A DNA stretch of 64,000 bases from Nilaparvata lugens (taxonomy: Eukaryota; Arthropoda; Insecta; Hemiptera; Delphacidae). Below the pieces are notes generated by a model. That model did not search any database. It was given only the letters and a program-made list of their open reading frames with translations, and was not told the origin of the DNA. Positions within the stretch are counted from its first letter, which is position 1; each line of letters opens with the position of its first letter. Positions 1 to 11,510 of the stretch are shown piece after piece. The stretch covers positions 58,107,273 through 58,171,272 of the forward strand of contig NC_052510.1 of assembly GCF_014356525.2 (NCBI RefSeq), read 5' to 3'. Both the position numbers and the translations under genes were made by a program.

Positions 1-262
1 ATTTGACAGGTATGTTCCTTTTTTAATTTCGCGTCAACGTATGTACAAGGTTTTTGAAAATTCAGCATTTAAAGGATAATATAAAAGGAAAAAGGAGCCT
101 CCTTCATACGCCAATATTAGAGTAAAAATCAGACTATAGAATATTATTCATCATAAATCAGCTGACAAGTGATTACACAGATGTTTGGAGAAGGTCTATA
201 GTTTCAATCAGGTACTTGTGGATGAGAATACTGCGTGAGGTCTACTGTTCACAAAACTACTA
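1..262 (+). repeat. Family A element, 5'-truncated by window edge
   Basis: This matches the 3' part of the copies at 25889-26683 and 37418-37828, from the stretch reading gacaggtatgttcc through to the terminal gaactactag-like end. It lacks the first about 130 bases, which lie outside the window. The inner part (about 165-262) agrees with the 37418 copy and not with the 78-bp tandem-repeat version at 25889. No coding capacity is visible. A non-autonomous transposable element is inferred from multiplicity only. Confidence 0.6.
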
Positions 263-817
263 GTAATCTTTCCATCTGATAAAAATATTTCTCAACTATT
301 TTGAAATTAATTTTTTCCAATCAAGAATATAATTATTTCTTCAGCATTATTTAGTTCATTTAATCATCTTTTATTTCATTCTCGATCACGCATTGGATTT
401 GTTTTTCAAATGTGAGAATATTAATACTGATGGGCACGCATCATAAAAAATATTGAAAACCCTACCTTATAGAAATAGACACGGCCATACATTTGTGTAA
501 CGCATGCAATGAAAATCTATTTGTCAGCTGATTGATTATGAATCAATATTCTATAGTCTGATTGTTCCTATCTTCAAAGTAGATGATATATATATAGTGA
601 TGTCACAGTATGGAGGAATTCCTTTTCTTTTCACATTATCCTTAAAATGAAAAATTTGCAAAAAACCTTTTGTATACATCGACGAGCAGTTGAAAAATGA
701 ATATTCCAGCCAAATCTCATCGAATTCTATCAACGCGTTTGGCCGTAATCGCGTTACATACAGACAGACAAAAGAAAATCCGAGTTAAAACATAGACCTC
801 ACTACGTTCGGTCAATA
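263..817 (+). repeat. Element B copy, joined to family A
   Basis: The stretch matches 60415-61438 with small indels, sharing the segment around gatgggcacg, the cagacagacaaaag segment and the terminal cctcactacgttcggtcaa. The end resembles the family A end (gaccgagcgaagtgagg read in reverse), so A and B are probably related non-autonomous elements. The copy at 60415 carries an extra inserted block that is absent here. Reading frames inside are short and shared with the repeat, so no protein is claimed. Confidence 0.55.
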
Positions 818-940
818 ATATTAGATATACCGGCATCAGATAGCTTGTATAGAAGGTGGCAGGCAGAGAATCGGCAACGCTGTTCCCTATATTTTGTTAC
901 TGCCGTTATAACGTGTACCTCACTATAGAGGTAATTGGTA
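818..940. repeat. Partial mariner-like MITE end
   Basis: The right side, actgccgttataacgtg followed by tacctcactatag, matches the terminal inverted repeat of the complete MITE at 16380-16600. The left terminus is not recognisable, so this is a truncated copy. Confidence 0.4.
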
Positions 941-1461
941 ACTAGAATTTTTATCATATACAAATACAAATACAATCCAGGTAAAAACAACAGGCATTTG
1001 CCCAAAACTGCTTTAAACCTTTATTTTTAATACAAAAAAAACCTTGATTTTCTTGAGCAATGTCCCTTCCTATGTTCTTATTCACTCACTCACCTACCCT
1101 CTATATAACTCACTGACCCCTTCACTACCACAAATACCTCAAAAGTTTATTCCATATATTTTCTCTGTCTATCACACTGATAACCTCTCCATCCTCCTCG
1201 TTCACATTTATCCAGTACCCCGAAGTTGAACAATAATATTATAATTGACTAGATGTAGACTGGTCTGGGCAGTGCAGTATTGTTGAGCCTTCAATCTATC
1301 CCCGTCATCTTTTTAACCCTGACCCTGACTTTGCATTGTCTTGCATCAGGAATTTAGCACGCTCATTCACTCACTCTGTCACGCTCTTTGCTCTGCTCTA
1401 CTCTCTCTTATATTAACTAGATCTAGTTCTTATTTCGCCAACAGTTTATCTCTCTACAGTA
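941..1461. other. Non-coding stretch, pyrimidine-rich
   Basis: The part from about 1070 to 1440 is rich in C/T (many cactcac and ctctct words). A 61-codon frame here is low complexity and lacks any family motif. I see no gene. Confidence 0.5.
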
Positions 1462-2116
1462 CTAGTAGTTCTGTGAACAGTGGACCTCGCTCTCAGTAAG
1501 TTACATTGACCTGTTGTTATGTTTTCTCAAAAATTAATAAATAATTTATCAATTTAAAATGTCTAGAAAAAATCCTAAATAAACATAGAGCTTTTTGTTC
1601 TATCGTACCGTGACGTGTCGTCCCGGAATGTGAGTGTGAGCGCTGTTATCAGGTCTGGCTGCAACTGTCTACAACGTTGATGGAAAGATACATTTTCAAG
1701 ATGTTCGATGTTTTTGAACGGGTAGTATTATAGTCAACTGTCTACTAACGTTGATGGAAAGATACATTTTCAAGATGTTCTATGTTTTTGAACGGGTAGT
1801 ATCATGGTCCACTAGACAGCTGATTTATGATGAATAATTCTATAGTCTGATTTTTATGGTGATATAGGCGTATGAAGGAGGCTCCTTTTTCCTTTTATAT
1901 TATCCTTGAAATGCAAAATTTCCAAAAAACCTTGTATATACGTCGACGCGCAATCTAAAAAGGAACATACCTGTCAAATTTCATGAAAATCTATTACCGC
2001 GTTTCGCCGTAAATGCGTAATATATAAACATATTAACATTTAAATATTCAAACATTAAGAGAAATGCCAAACGGTCGACTTGAATCTTAGACCTTACTTC
2101 GCTCGGTCAATTAAAT
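1462..2116 (-). repeat. Family A element with two 78-bp internal repeats
   Basis: Reverse-complement copy of 25889-26683. It starts (in + coordinates) with tactagtagttctgtg, includes the cgtcccggaatgtgagtg segment, then two tandem units of about 78 bp (about 1670-1815, each containing gatggaaagatacatttt and gaacgggtagtat), then the conserved segment that ends in cttcgctcggtcaa. The copy at 25889 has four units, so unit number varies between copies. No transposase frame is visible. Confidence 0.65.
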
Positions 2117-2848
2117 TGATCAATTTATAGTTTATTCGTCAAACAATTATTATTTCAATAATTAACAAAAATAGGAAGTTCATCATTATTATTCGACCGA
2201 TACTGGAAGTTCAATTGATTCGTCTACCCATATGACAGTTTACACGGATCAAAGCATAACCGGGCTACCACGTAGAAATTGTTTTTGTAATCATGCGCGA
2301 TTATAAACCAACATCAGTAGTCTGCTGTGCTGAGTTTCCTTATTGTTTGTGTTAGTGACTCTTGTGTTTATGTGTGTTTTCATCTTTGTTGTGTGTGTTT
2401 ACCTCTTTGTTGTGTGTGTTTCGATATTGTCTACAGGTAGCGCGAGTTTGACCGCTTCCACCAATTAACATATTCATCATAACGGTTAAAAGCGTGTGCC
2501 GATTATCAGAGCTTCTTCACAGTATACAATAATCAAGGGGGATCAATAGATTGTCATATGCTATATTACAGTATACAGTAATCAGTGGAGTCAATCTTTT
2601 TTATATGCTAGATTTCAATAAAGTCTTGATATTTCTGAACAAAATTCCAGTGTTTCATTGTGTTAGATTGACACAGAGGCTGACTGATCCACGAATGATT
2701 GTTTGGTGTTTGAAGTAAAAAGTACATTAACATGTCACAGAATGAAAAAGTTTGAAAAGGTTCATGATGAAATTAATAGACTAACCCCGTTATAACATAT
2801 CACAAGTTGCCAATGAATTCGTTTTTCTGCGTTTGTTATACTGAGTTT
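2117..2848. other. Non-coding stretch with TG-rich segment
   Basis: At about 2340-2430 there are imperfect repeats of tttgttgtgtgtgttt. The two segments at 2515-2545 and 2568-2600 (cagtatacaataatca, cagtatacagtaatca) are a short direct repeat. No gene is seen. Confidence 0.4.
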
Positions 2849-3037
2849 CAGGGGTGCCCACAGCATGTTTTGATGTCGCAAGTTGCGACATGAGGCTGAA
2901 TTTTGGGGGGGATTTTTGGAAAAAAACTAGGGAAAATGGGGAGGATTTTTCAATATACAGTTTTTACGTACCTGAATGGATACCAAATTTTGAGGGGGAT
3001 TTTGCGACATGGACCATTGGGGGGATGGGCACCCCTG
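2849..3037 (+). mobile_element. hAT-like MITE, copy 1
   Basis: A 189-bp unit bounded by terminal inverted repeats caggggtgccca and tgggcacccctg. It is flanked by an 8-bp near-perfect duplication, ctgagttt on the left and ctgaggtt on the right. TIRs of the CAGNGGT type and 8-bp target duplications are the hAT superfamily signature (established knowledge). A second copy lies at 14831-15027. The frames inside are too short to encode a transposase, so it is non-autonomous. Confidence 0.75.
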
Positions 3038-3179
3038 CTGAGGTTTGATTGTTTGTAAAATATTGTAAGAACTGACCAATTCTTAAACAATTCTCAAGGG
3101 GAATCCTCAGTTTTTCTCTCTTGATCAGTGCTTCCTCGTAGTAATTATAGAGAAATTGGGAAAGATGAGGCTTGAGTTT

Positions 3180-3400
3180 AAATAAATAAAATAAATAAAT
3201 AATCATTTTATTTGTTCACGGACCAGCCATACAAATACAGAAATACAGTTAAATAGAGATACATACACAATTATTCTATAATTCCAACAATAGAAATGAA
3301 TTCTAAAGTAAAGTGTCAGTTCGTGAGAGAGCACGATTTCACTCTCTCTGTCTGTTATTAATGTCTCCATTCCATGTGGATTATCAAACAATCAAGACTT
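3180..3400 (-). repeat. Probable retroelement 3' tail (reverse orientation)
   Basis: An aataaataaaataaataaat run is followed by attttatttgttcacggac. Read on the - strand this is a sequence ending in an A-rich (ttta)n-type tail, as in LINE/SINE 3' ends. No coding remnant is recognised. Confidence 0.35.
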
Positions 3401-3782
3401 ACAGAATATTACTGCATAACTGAAAATTTATAACATGAAATATTGTATCAAGACATCAATGGAATAATTATAATTTAAATAAATACTTGAATAACACAGC
3501 AATATAACAATAGATCAAATAATACTTCATAGCATATTACCAAAATTTACAGGAACATTAATATTATATAATACTACTTTGGATTGGTACAGGTACTTTA
3601 GGACAGGTACATTACCTAATAATTTTAACTACAAGATGTCAAGCTTTTGAATAAACTTACAGGCATTCTAATGAGCATAATGATGGTAGTTAAGTCAGAA
3701 CGAATTACTTGATTTACAATAAGACTACACTAAACTTGGGTGGAGATTCAATTTTTTAATGAGGCTTGAGTTTAAGAAATAA

Positions 3783-3970
3783 TTGCCAGTCACCCTGTAC
3801 TTACTGACATCTGCCGGCAGACCTCAGAACTACTGTAGGTGTTGTATAACCATCAACCAATCGGGAGAAAGGAGGCAGGGCTTTATGTCTTGCGATCCGA
3901 GCAGTTGTTCAAAACTCAGTAACTGCCACCATCTAGTGGCAGACTTTGTAATCACATCTCGATTATCATT
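3783..3970 (+). repeat. SINE-like dispersed repeat, copy 1
   Basis: Shares with 27571-27735 the landmarks ttactgacatctgccggcag, tcagaact, accaatc-ggaga and tgtcttgcgatccgagcag. Divergence is high outside these words. The two copies are far apart and in the same orientation, so this is a dispersed repeat. An 87-codon frame covers it but lies within the repeat. Confidence 0.5.
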
Positions 3971-4529
3971 GTTTATCAATAATTATCATGGGAAGCTACA
4001 AACTAGAAGTAAATCAGAAGAGGATATTCGGATCCCCAAAATGTGACTGAAGTCATGGTTTAAATCTGAATCTCTCTTGACTTTTGTTCTCTGTTCTAAT
4101 TCGTGTCTGTTCTATTCGTGGATTGTATCCTCCGTCACATTGACTAATGTTATTTCCAAATTAATCACTCTGTTGCAGACTTTCCAACTTATAAATTGAA
4201 AATTGGGTCGCGATAATGATTTATGAATAAATTAATTATGAGGTTTGTTGAGCATTTAAGTTTGAGGAGCACTATATCATGCAAATACATTTTGAAACTA
4301 CAATGAATTTCCTATTGTTAATGATTAAAACTAACTCTTTATATAGGGAAAACGCATAAACATGGGTTTGCTAAGCATTAAAGTTTGAGAAACACTGCTG
4401 TATATCATTCAATTCTATTCTACAGCTACAATGAATCTTCAATTGTTAATGATTGAAACAAACAAAATGAGGAGAAAAAGCATAAAACAAAGTATAAAAA
4501 TTTTCTCGTTTCAAGGGGAATGAGAGTAT

Positions 4530-5350
4530 AAAAAATCTGGTGTGGCGCACTCACACAACTTTCCTTGCCGTTATGAACATTTATCACCTGACGTTAGAGT
4601 TCACCCGCATCTCAAGTCTACTATCCAAAGATCAAAGCCAGCTAGTGACAGGACAATAACGCTGGAGACACACGAGGTCTGCTATCACTTCATAGTGAAT
4701 GATTTAATAGAATAAACTGTTTGCAATTGAAATAATAACATTTTCTGGAATTTCGAGCTTATTTTGACTTTTAGATGAAAATGTTACTGAACATTGATTG
4801 TAGAGATTTTCATGCTCGATCTTTTCCACTTGAAATTTCTTTCTTAAATTGTATCTGAAGCCTGATAATTCGGAATCTAAAATAGAACTTTACATTGATG
4901 GGTCGGATCTCCTGGAATTTTCGCAGATATAGGACTAGTGGCAGTTGATAGAGCTTCTCAATGACTATTTTAGGTATGAATTTGATCAAAATCGTTCGAG
5001 CCATTTTCAAGTAAATCGCGAAAAACCCTTCTTTTGGCAACATTTTCACCATTTTAGCTGCCATCTTGAATTGCATTTGATCGAAATTGTTCATGTCGGA
5101 TCCTTATATTGTAAGGACCTTAAAAGCTCACTCACATTTAAAGTCATTTCGTTAATTGGGACATGAGATATCGTGTACACAGACGCACATACACTCATAC
5201 ACACACACATACAGACCAATACCCAAAAACCACTTTTTTTGGACTCAGGGGACTTTCACACGTATAGAAATTAAGAAATTGGGGTACCTTATTTTTTTCG
5301 GAAAGCAATACTTTCCTTACCTATGGTAATAGGGCAAGGAAAGTAAAAAT
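4530..5350 (-). repeat. Family D element (reverse)
   Basis: Starts aaaaatctggtgtggcgcac and ends ggcaaggaaagtaaaaat. It contains caagatggcagc-like and tcgatcaaatgc words and a short (ac)n run near 5185-5210. It is the reverse of 23499-24342 and 35981-36859. The frames in both strands (such as 94 and 73 codons) are shared with the repeat and are not a gene. Confidence 0.7.
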
Positions 5351-5439
5351 ATTATAAAACTGGCCCATTAATGATAGCCCGATATGATATAAATCCATTT
5401 TCCAGCTACCATGAATCTATGATTGTTAATCATATTAAA

Positions 5440-7010
5440 TCTCTCAGAACAAACAAAATGAAAAAAAAAATGGAATTAATTCCAGTTCTTGCAAACTGGC
5501 TGGAAATTACCTGGAGAGACAAAACACACATGCAGGTGACTTATGAGCGTGTGAGAGATGAAATATAGCATTTATTACACATTATAAAAAGCTATAAATA
5601 GAAGGCAGTTTGCGCAGGTACTTTATCACCTGCTTCCTATCCAAATAATGCGAGAGAACGGAAAATAATTGCCTCGCAATAAGCTGAAGCTTAGGCAGCG
5701 CTTATTTTGATTTCAATCTGCCCACTGGAATGAGTGCTGGAAAACATTAGCGGCTTTTTAGCTAACAGCAGGACATCTAATACGATGAATTCTCTGAGTT
5801 TGTAGTTACGAAATGATTAATCGATACAGAATGAAAATCAGGTCCTAGAGAGCCCCTCACTCCATCTAGACTGTTTCACTCTTCTCAACGACTTTGTTCA
5901 TCTCTCTTATTTTCACCATATACCTCTCTTCCTCCCATACACCACCTAAATTTCATCTCTTTTCCTTTTTTTTGGTTGAATAACTGAGAAGGTGAACATG
6001 AAAGATAATGATAGCATGTGAGTTAATTGGAATTTTAAAAAAGTTGCAGAAATGAAATCATTTAATCCAATTAAACTCTTTGCTACATGAACATAAAGTA
6101 TGGTCATGTCATAAGTGCAGTCTAATTATCAACAGGAGAGGGTATTAAACAGTATTCAACTCGGTAGATTGATTGAGGTGGTAGAAATTCGCGAATTGTA
6201 TTTCTTACATGAATGATGGTTGTGGAAATATCACCTAATTGAAAGGAAGATTACGGACAGCTCTCTTTTGAACACAATCAAACATCTCAACACAGCAATT
6301 TGTTGAATTTCAAGTAGCATTTTGGAAATTCGAATTGCTTTATTCAATGCATTCCATTGCAATTCACTGCAAACTGATCAAAACACGAATCACTCAAGTA
6401 TTTCCAAATCGAATCAAATTTATTCATTCGAAATTCTCACAAAATATTCACAAAAATATATTACGACAGCTAGGTTACAAGTGAATAAGATTCTACTCAC
6501 AAAAACTACGGTACTGGACTTTGTTCGCGAATAGGAGTCAGATAGATACAAAGTTCCATAAGTAAGACTACAGTATGTATTCAAATTATAATTTATCGAT
6601 TGAGATGTGATAGAGGAAGAAGTTAGTAAGACGAATAATTCATTATCCAATTATTATTGTAGTCTAGTTGTGATTTTTATAAATGTATATCATTTCTGTA
6701 CATATTACTTTCATCTTAATCTCTTTCATCAGAGGGAATTCCATTCTTCAAAACCATTCTTCAAAAGAACATACCGTTCTCCCTCATGATCATTCTTATG
6801 GATCGTTAATCAATAACATTTTAAAAAAAACCTAGGAACTAACAAAACTCAATGGATAATTCGTAAAAATAATAAAACGATACCTGATAAGAAATCCAGT
6901 AAACACGAGAATACATTAACTGCTTCAATAAACAAAAGTAGAAAAATTAGATGAATGATGAATACAAGTTCAAATTCAAAAGTAAAAGAACATGTGGGGA
7001 CTTCTTGACT
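5440..7010 (+). repeat. Segmental duplication, unit 1
   Basis: 5449-5990 aligns to 7255-7797 with only scattered differences at an offset of about 1,807. Similarity continues to about 6170 (versus 7975), and 6200-6420 matches 8313-8500. The tail around 6960-7015 has counterparts at 7160-7215 and 8850-8930 (attcaaaagt followed by aaagaacat). Unit 1 lacks the roughly 310-bp block that interrupts unit 2 at 7990-8305. No long frame is conserved between units. Confidence 0.7.
5593..5600 (+). promoter_or_regulatory. TATA-box-like site in duplicated module
   Basis: TATAAATA in the context gctataaatagaaggcag. The site and the next 150 bases are preserved almost unchanged in the second unit at 7404-7411. 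A good match to an RNA polymerase II TATA box, but no downstream exon is identified, so promoter function is inference. Confidence 0.3.
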
Positions 7011-7249
7011 TCATCTTCGTGATTATTCTCCCAAGAATATACTTGTCCAAAGAATGGAAATTTTGGGAAGAATGAAATTTTTGAAATAATATTTTGAAAA
7101 CCAGAAAGCTCGAGAATACATAATTCACTACAAAAGCCAAAGGTAGAAAAAAGGTAGATATCAAGAATGAAACCAAGGTCAAATTCAAAAGTACAAGAAC
7201 ATGAGGGTATTTCTATGATATCTTCTCCATGTTTATTATTATTATTATT

Positions 7250-8960
7250 AAATCTCTCAGAGCAAACAAAATGAACAAAAAATGGAATTAATTCCAGGTC
7301 TTGCAAACTGGCTGGAAATTACCTGGAGAGACAAAACACACATGCAGGTGACTTATGAGCGTGTGAGAGATGAAATATAGCATTATTACACATTATAAAA
7401 AGCTATAAATAGAAGGCAGTTTGCGCAGGTACTTTATCACCTGCTTCCTATCCAAATAATGCGAGAGAACGGAAAATAATTGCCTCGCAATAAGCTAAAG
7501 CTTGGGCAGCGCTTATTTTGATTTCAATCTGCCCACTGGAATGAGTGCTGGAAAACATTAGCGGCTTTTTAGCTAACAGCAGGACATCTAATACGATGAA
7601 TTCTCTGAGTTTGTAGTTACGAAATGATTAATCGATACAGAATGAAAATCAGGTCCTAGAGAGCCCCTTACTCCATCTAGACTGTTTCACTCTTCTCAAC
7701 GACTTTGTTCATCTCCCTTATTTCCACCATCTACCTCTCTTCCTCCCATACACCACCAAAATTTTCATCTCTTTTCATCTTTTGAATAACTGAGAAGGTG
7801 AACATGAAAGACAATGATAGCATGTGCATTAATTGGGAGTTGGAAAAAGTTGCAGAAATGAAATCATTTAATCCAATTAAACACTTTGCTACATGAAAGT
7901 AATGTATGGTCAAGTCATAATTGCAATCTAATTAACAATGGGAGAGGGTATTAAACAGTATTCAATTTGATAGATTGATATTGAGGTGGTTTATTGATTG
8001 ATTGAGCACTTTATTTATGTAGATTACAATATATACTGGATTATACACTTATATACAATAGCTTACAATACAGCATAATTATAGATGAATGTACATAATA
8101 TAGACTAAGAAAATAATTATTGAGCTGTATATGATATGAAAAAGCAATTTTTGTAATATAATAACTATAAATAATTATATTGTTTAAAGGTTTATATTGT
8201 TGGGATGGGAGAGGGATGGTTGTCATGTGATCGTTCTAGGGCCGGACCGTTTCAGTCATTTGTTCCAAAATATGTTTTTTAAAGTCAGGATGAAACTCGA
8301 GATTCACAAATATATTTTTTACATGAATGATGGTTGTGGAAATATCACCGCATTTGAAAGAAAGCTTACGGACAGCTCTCTGTAGAATACAATCAATAAT
8401 TTCATCCCAACAATTTGTTATATGAAGTTTCAGAAAGTATTCGGAAATTCGAAATGCTTTATTTGATTTAGTCAATACATTCTATTGCAAACTTATTAGA
8501 ATGCGAATCACATATAAGCAGTTAATCCAACAATTAACTAGACGATTGCATTTGCATTATTATTGTGGTAGTGATTCTTATAAATATATAAAAATTATGT
8601 TCATACTACTTTCCTCTCAATCGTTTCTTATTAGTGGGAATGACCCATATGCGTTCTTCTCCATGGCCCCTCCTATTTATGATTGGGGAAACTTAGTAAC
8701 AGAGCTCAATTGATAACATAAGAAAAAATGAAAAATCTATTTTTTATATAATTGCTTATAAATTTATATGGAAACCAGTAAACCCAATAAAACAAAGATA
8801 GATAATATGAAGTAAAATCCTAGGTAGAAACAAAAATATTGTGAATGAGCCAAGGTAAAATTCAAAAGTTAAAGAACATAGAAGGACCTCTTTGATATCT
8901 TCTTCATGTTTTCTTCATGATTATCCATGACTATTCATGGAGACCCAATTTTCCAATAAG
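7250..8960 (+). repeat. Segmental duplication, unit 2
   Basis: Colinear with 5440-7010. It is interrupted at about 7990-8305 by a block beginning ttattgattgattgagcac, which looks like a reversed retroelement tail, then resumes at acatgaatgatggttgtgg. Unit 2 carries the same TATA-like site at 7404-7411. Reading frames in both units are interrupted differently, so this is not a duplicated intact gene. Confidence 0.65.
7990..8305 (-). repeat. Insert in duplication unit 2 (retroelement-tail-like)
   Basis: Absent from unit 1. Its left edge, ttattgattgattgagcac, is a short tandem (attg)n followed by an element body, the arrangement of a reversed LINE/SINE 3' end. The right boundary is approximate. 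Confidence 0.4.
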
Positions 8961-9148
8961 AAGTTCATGTTTAAATTGATGAAAATACGATTTTTATGTC
9001 TGTAAACAATCCACAGCTGAGATTGGATCCAAGAATAGAATTATCCAATGAGGTCGAGATCCATAGAACAATGAAAATGTGTACCCAAGAAATGATGAGT
9101 AGAAAGTAACGGCTGAATGAGATGAAGCGTTGAAGATGGACCTCCCAG

Positions 9149-9436
9149 TTGTCCTTCCTCGAGAGGATCTTGGCGTCTTCTGTTTCTGACTCTGAAGAGG
9201 AGGAAGTGAGAGGAAGATTGGAGGAGGCGGAAGAAAGACAGAGAAGAAACTATCAAATCATCGAGGCATCAATACACTTGAGACAACATACGGTGGGCAG
9301 GGACAATGACGAATCTAAAGAAGATTGTAGAAGAGGACTCCTTGACGCTCAAGGATCATCTTCACGTCTGAATGAAGTGAAGGATAGAGATATAGATGAG
9401 ACAAAGATAGCAGATACAGTAGTCATACTGAAGTAG
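9149..9436 (+). CDS. Acidic hypothetical ORF, possible exon remnant
   Basis: A 95-codon open frame that starts at TTG, not ATG, so it would have to be an internal exon or a fragment. The translation is very charged: an SDSEEEEVR cluster, then EEAEERQRR, with coiled-coil-like spacing. The base composition (purine-rich, higher GC) stands out from the AT-rich surroundings. It ends in a TAG at 9434. I recognise no family. A possible splice donor cag/gtaaac at about 9460 lies after the stop, so it cannot extend this frame. It could be a decayed gene fragment or chance. Confidence 0.25.
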   Translation: MSFLERILASSVSDSEEEEVRGRLEEAEERQRRNYQIIEASIHLRQHTVGRDNDESKEDCRRGLLDAQGSSSRLNEVKDRDIDETKIADTVVILK

Positions 9437-9653
9437 TGATCAAACATTCTTCGACTCAGGTAAACACAATTAAAACATAGCAGATGACTGAAAATGTCTG
9501 CTAATCACTGAACAATAGGATCTCCCGAGTTCGCGGTGGGAGTCTACTTTTATATCTACGAGCTGGTGTTCTCACAAGGTGATGGGAGAAATTACTGCAT
9601 CACTCCTCTCAACAAAACACTTGTGCTCAATTGAATCTTGAATCTACGGCCTC

Positions 9654-9869
9654 GTGTCAGATTCATCGATAATTCAGCTTCCTCTGGTGACTAGCAGAGG
9701 AAGTTTTGTGACTATCCATTGTCTTCGAGAAGACCAGATGTTGTATGTTGTTGAGACTAACGAGATTTACGAGATTCGGTCTCCTGAAGTGTCTTACAGG
9801 GAATTTTCAATCCACTGTGATGAAATGATGTATTTTCTTGGAAAAATGCATCAAAAATACAATACATAA
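9654..9869 (+). CDS. Hypothetical ORF, possible exon remnant
   Basis: A 71-codon frame beginning at GTG. The translation has a natural-looking mix (SRGSFVTIHC, EIYEIRSPEVSYREF, HCDEMMYFLGK) and no low-complexity runs. It follows the acidic frame at 9149 on the same strand, separated by about 220 bases. I recognise no domain. It could be the remains of the same gene. No polyadenylation or splice signals settle the question. Confidence 0.22.
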   Translation: MSDSSIIQLPLVTSRGSFVTIHCLREDQMLYVVETNEIYEIRSPEVSYREFSIHCDEMMYFLGKMHQKYNT

Positions 9870-10004
9870 AATAATACATTATGACAGTACAGTACACGAA
9901 TTATATAATAAAGTATGTTCAACTCAAAATGAACACATAACACCATTGTTATTCATTTTATGAGAATTCGACTGAGTCACTGTCAATGTTGTAGAACCGT
10001 TCCA

Positions 10005-10132
10005 TGATGAAATAAAAACACACATATATTGTCAGATTCAGCTTGAAAATATGACCTTTGTGGTCACGAAATCATGGTCCTGTACAAAAAAAAGCTGTAG
10101 AATTTGACAATATATGTGTGTTTCATTTTATA
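10005..10132. repeat. Hairpin-forming inverted repeat
   Basis: The left arm aaacacacatatattgtcag is matched by the right arm ttgacaatatatgtgtgttt. The centre is itself partly palindromic (atgacctttgtggtcac). About 125 bp in all, consistent with a small foldback element. Confidence 0.55.
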
Positions 10133-10454
10133 AGAGTTTACTGCTCATGAATTAATACTTTTGATAAGACAAGTATTTTGGTATGTTATGGCTCATAGAA
10201 AATACTATTAAATGTAAGTAGTTATGAGAAATTAGGCTATGATATGTAAGGATAGAGATAGCTGCATCGTTTTTAAAATTATAAAAAAAAAATTTTCTCG
10301 ACTCAGGAGACATTAAATCGAAGAGGAGGAAATAAATTGGGGAACTGCACTTGAACTTGTAGTCCAATATTTTGAACACCAAGGCTGCTCGAAAGCCTAC
10401 TTAGTAATTTGAATATGTTCACCAATTATTATCAATATTAATAATAATATATGG

Positions 10455-10530
10455 TTTAGGCTCCCAATATCAGCATGGGAGTACAAACTCGAAGGAAAGC
10501 GAGGCATAGGAAGACCAAGAAAGTAAAGGT
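10455..10530 (+). pseudogene. LINE-like ORF C-terminal remnant
   Basis: One frame translates WEYKLEGKRGIGRPRK followed by a stop. The GKR-G-GRPRK pattern is typical of the basic C-terminal end of non-LTR retrotransposon ORF2 proteins in insects (family knowledge). There is no reverse transcriptase domain upstream, so this is a dead fragment at best. Confidence 0.3.
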
Positions 10531-10828
10531 TGCCGGTACAGGTCAATAGAGCCTAATCATTGTGATAAGATGATGGTGATAGAGCCTAATCCTTGTGAGG
10601 AGATGATGATATATTGCGTTATTAAGTGCAGTATGAGTATTATTGGATTTCACATTGATCACCATCAAACAAAATTATTTACAATTGATTTTTTTCTTAA
10701 TAGTGATGTTTAGTAACCGCGACGTGGTTTGTTTTAGTTGAAAATACATTTTAGTATGAGTTTATGTATTTATTTAGTATGACTTTACTTGAGTATAAGT
10801 TGAACAAGATTGCAGAGATGTCCGTAGC

Positions 10829-11510
10829 TAGAACAGTTATTTGTGCAACTAGTGCGCAAAGTGACATTTTGCTGCACCAAAAGAAACAGTTACGCACGAG
10901 TCGTAGGCGAGGGCGGAATGGTTTCTTGAGTGCAGCAGAGGAACTTTGCGCTCGTATTCCACATTAAATTTTTCCTACAGTTACCATTGAATATGAAAAG
11001 TGCTTGATTATGGATAAAATGATGGCTGAAATCCATCAAATAATGTTTGTCTGTATAATTTTGCTATTAATAACAACTTTAATTTATTTTCAACTTGATA
11101 ATCCAATTGGAAATTAATAGCCTAATCGATAATTTATTCAAATTAAAAATTAAATTAATCCAATTGAATTGAAAATTTTGAGTAAATCTTAATTTCTAAA
11201 TAATTTTCCAACCATTCAATTCATGAATGGAAAAAAGTTATTTGAAATAATGAATAATTGATAATATTCAAAATGTATAATTCAATGAGTTCTCATTTTT
11301 CAAAATCAGAAAAATATAGATAGAACAAATTCGTATTCAAAATACACGCCTCAATGTCAACAGCTGATTGGGATGGCTGCAAGATAATACGCAAAGTATT
11401 AAGAGTACGCAAAGTAGGCTAATACTTTGCGCACTAGAGCGGAAAAGTGATTCTTTGCGTTCTGTAATCAGTGCAGGAATGGTCACTTTCCAAGGTAACT
11501 GTAAGAAAAT
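10829..11510 (-). repeat. Family C element (reverse)
   Basis: Begins cagttatttgtgcaactag and ends caaggtaactgtaagaaaat, the reverse of the order in the 24386 copy. It has a longer AT-rich centre (about 11030-11380) than the other copies, suggesting a nested insertion or a longer family member. Confidence 0.6.
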
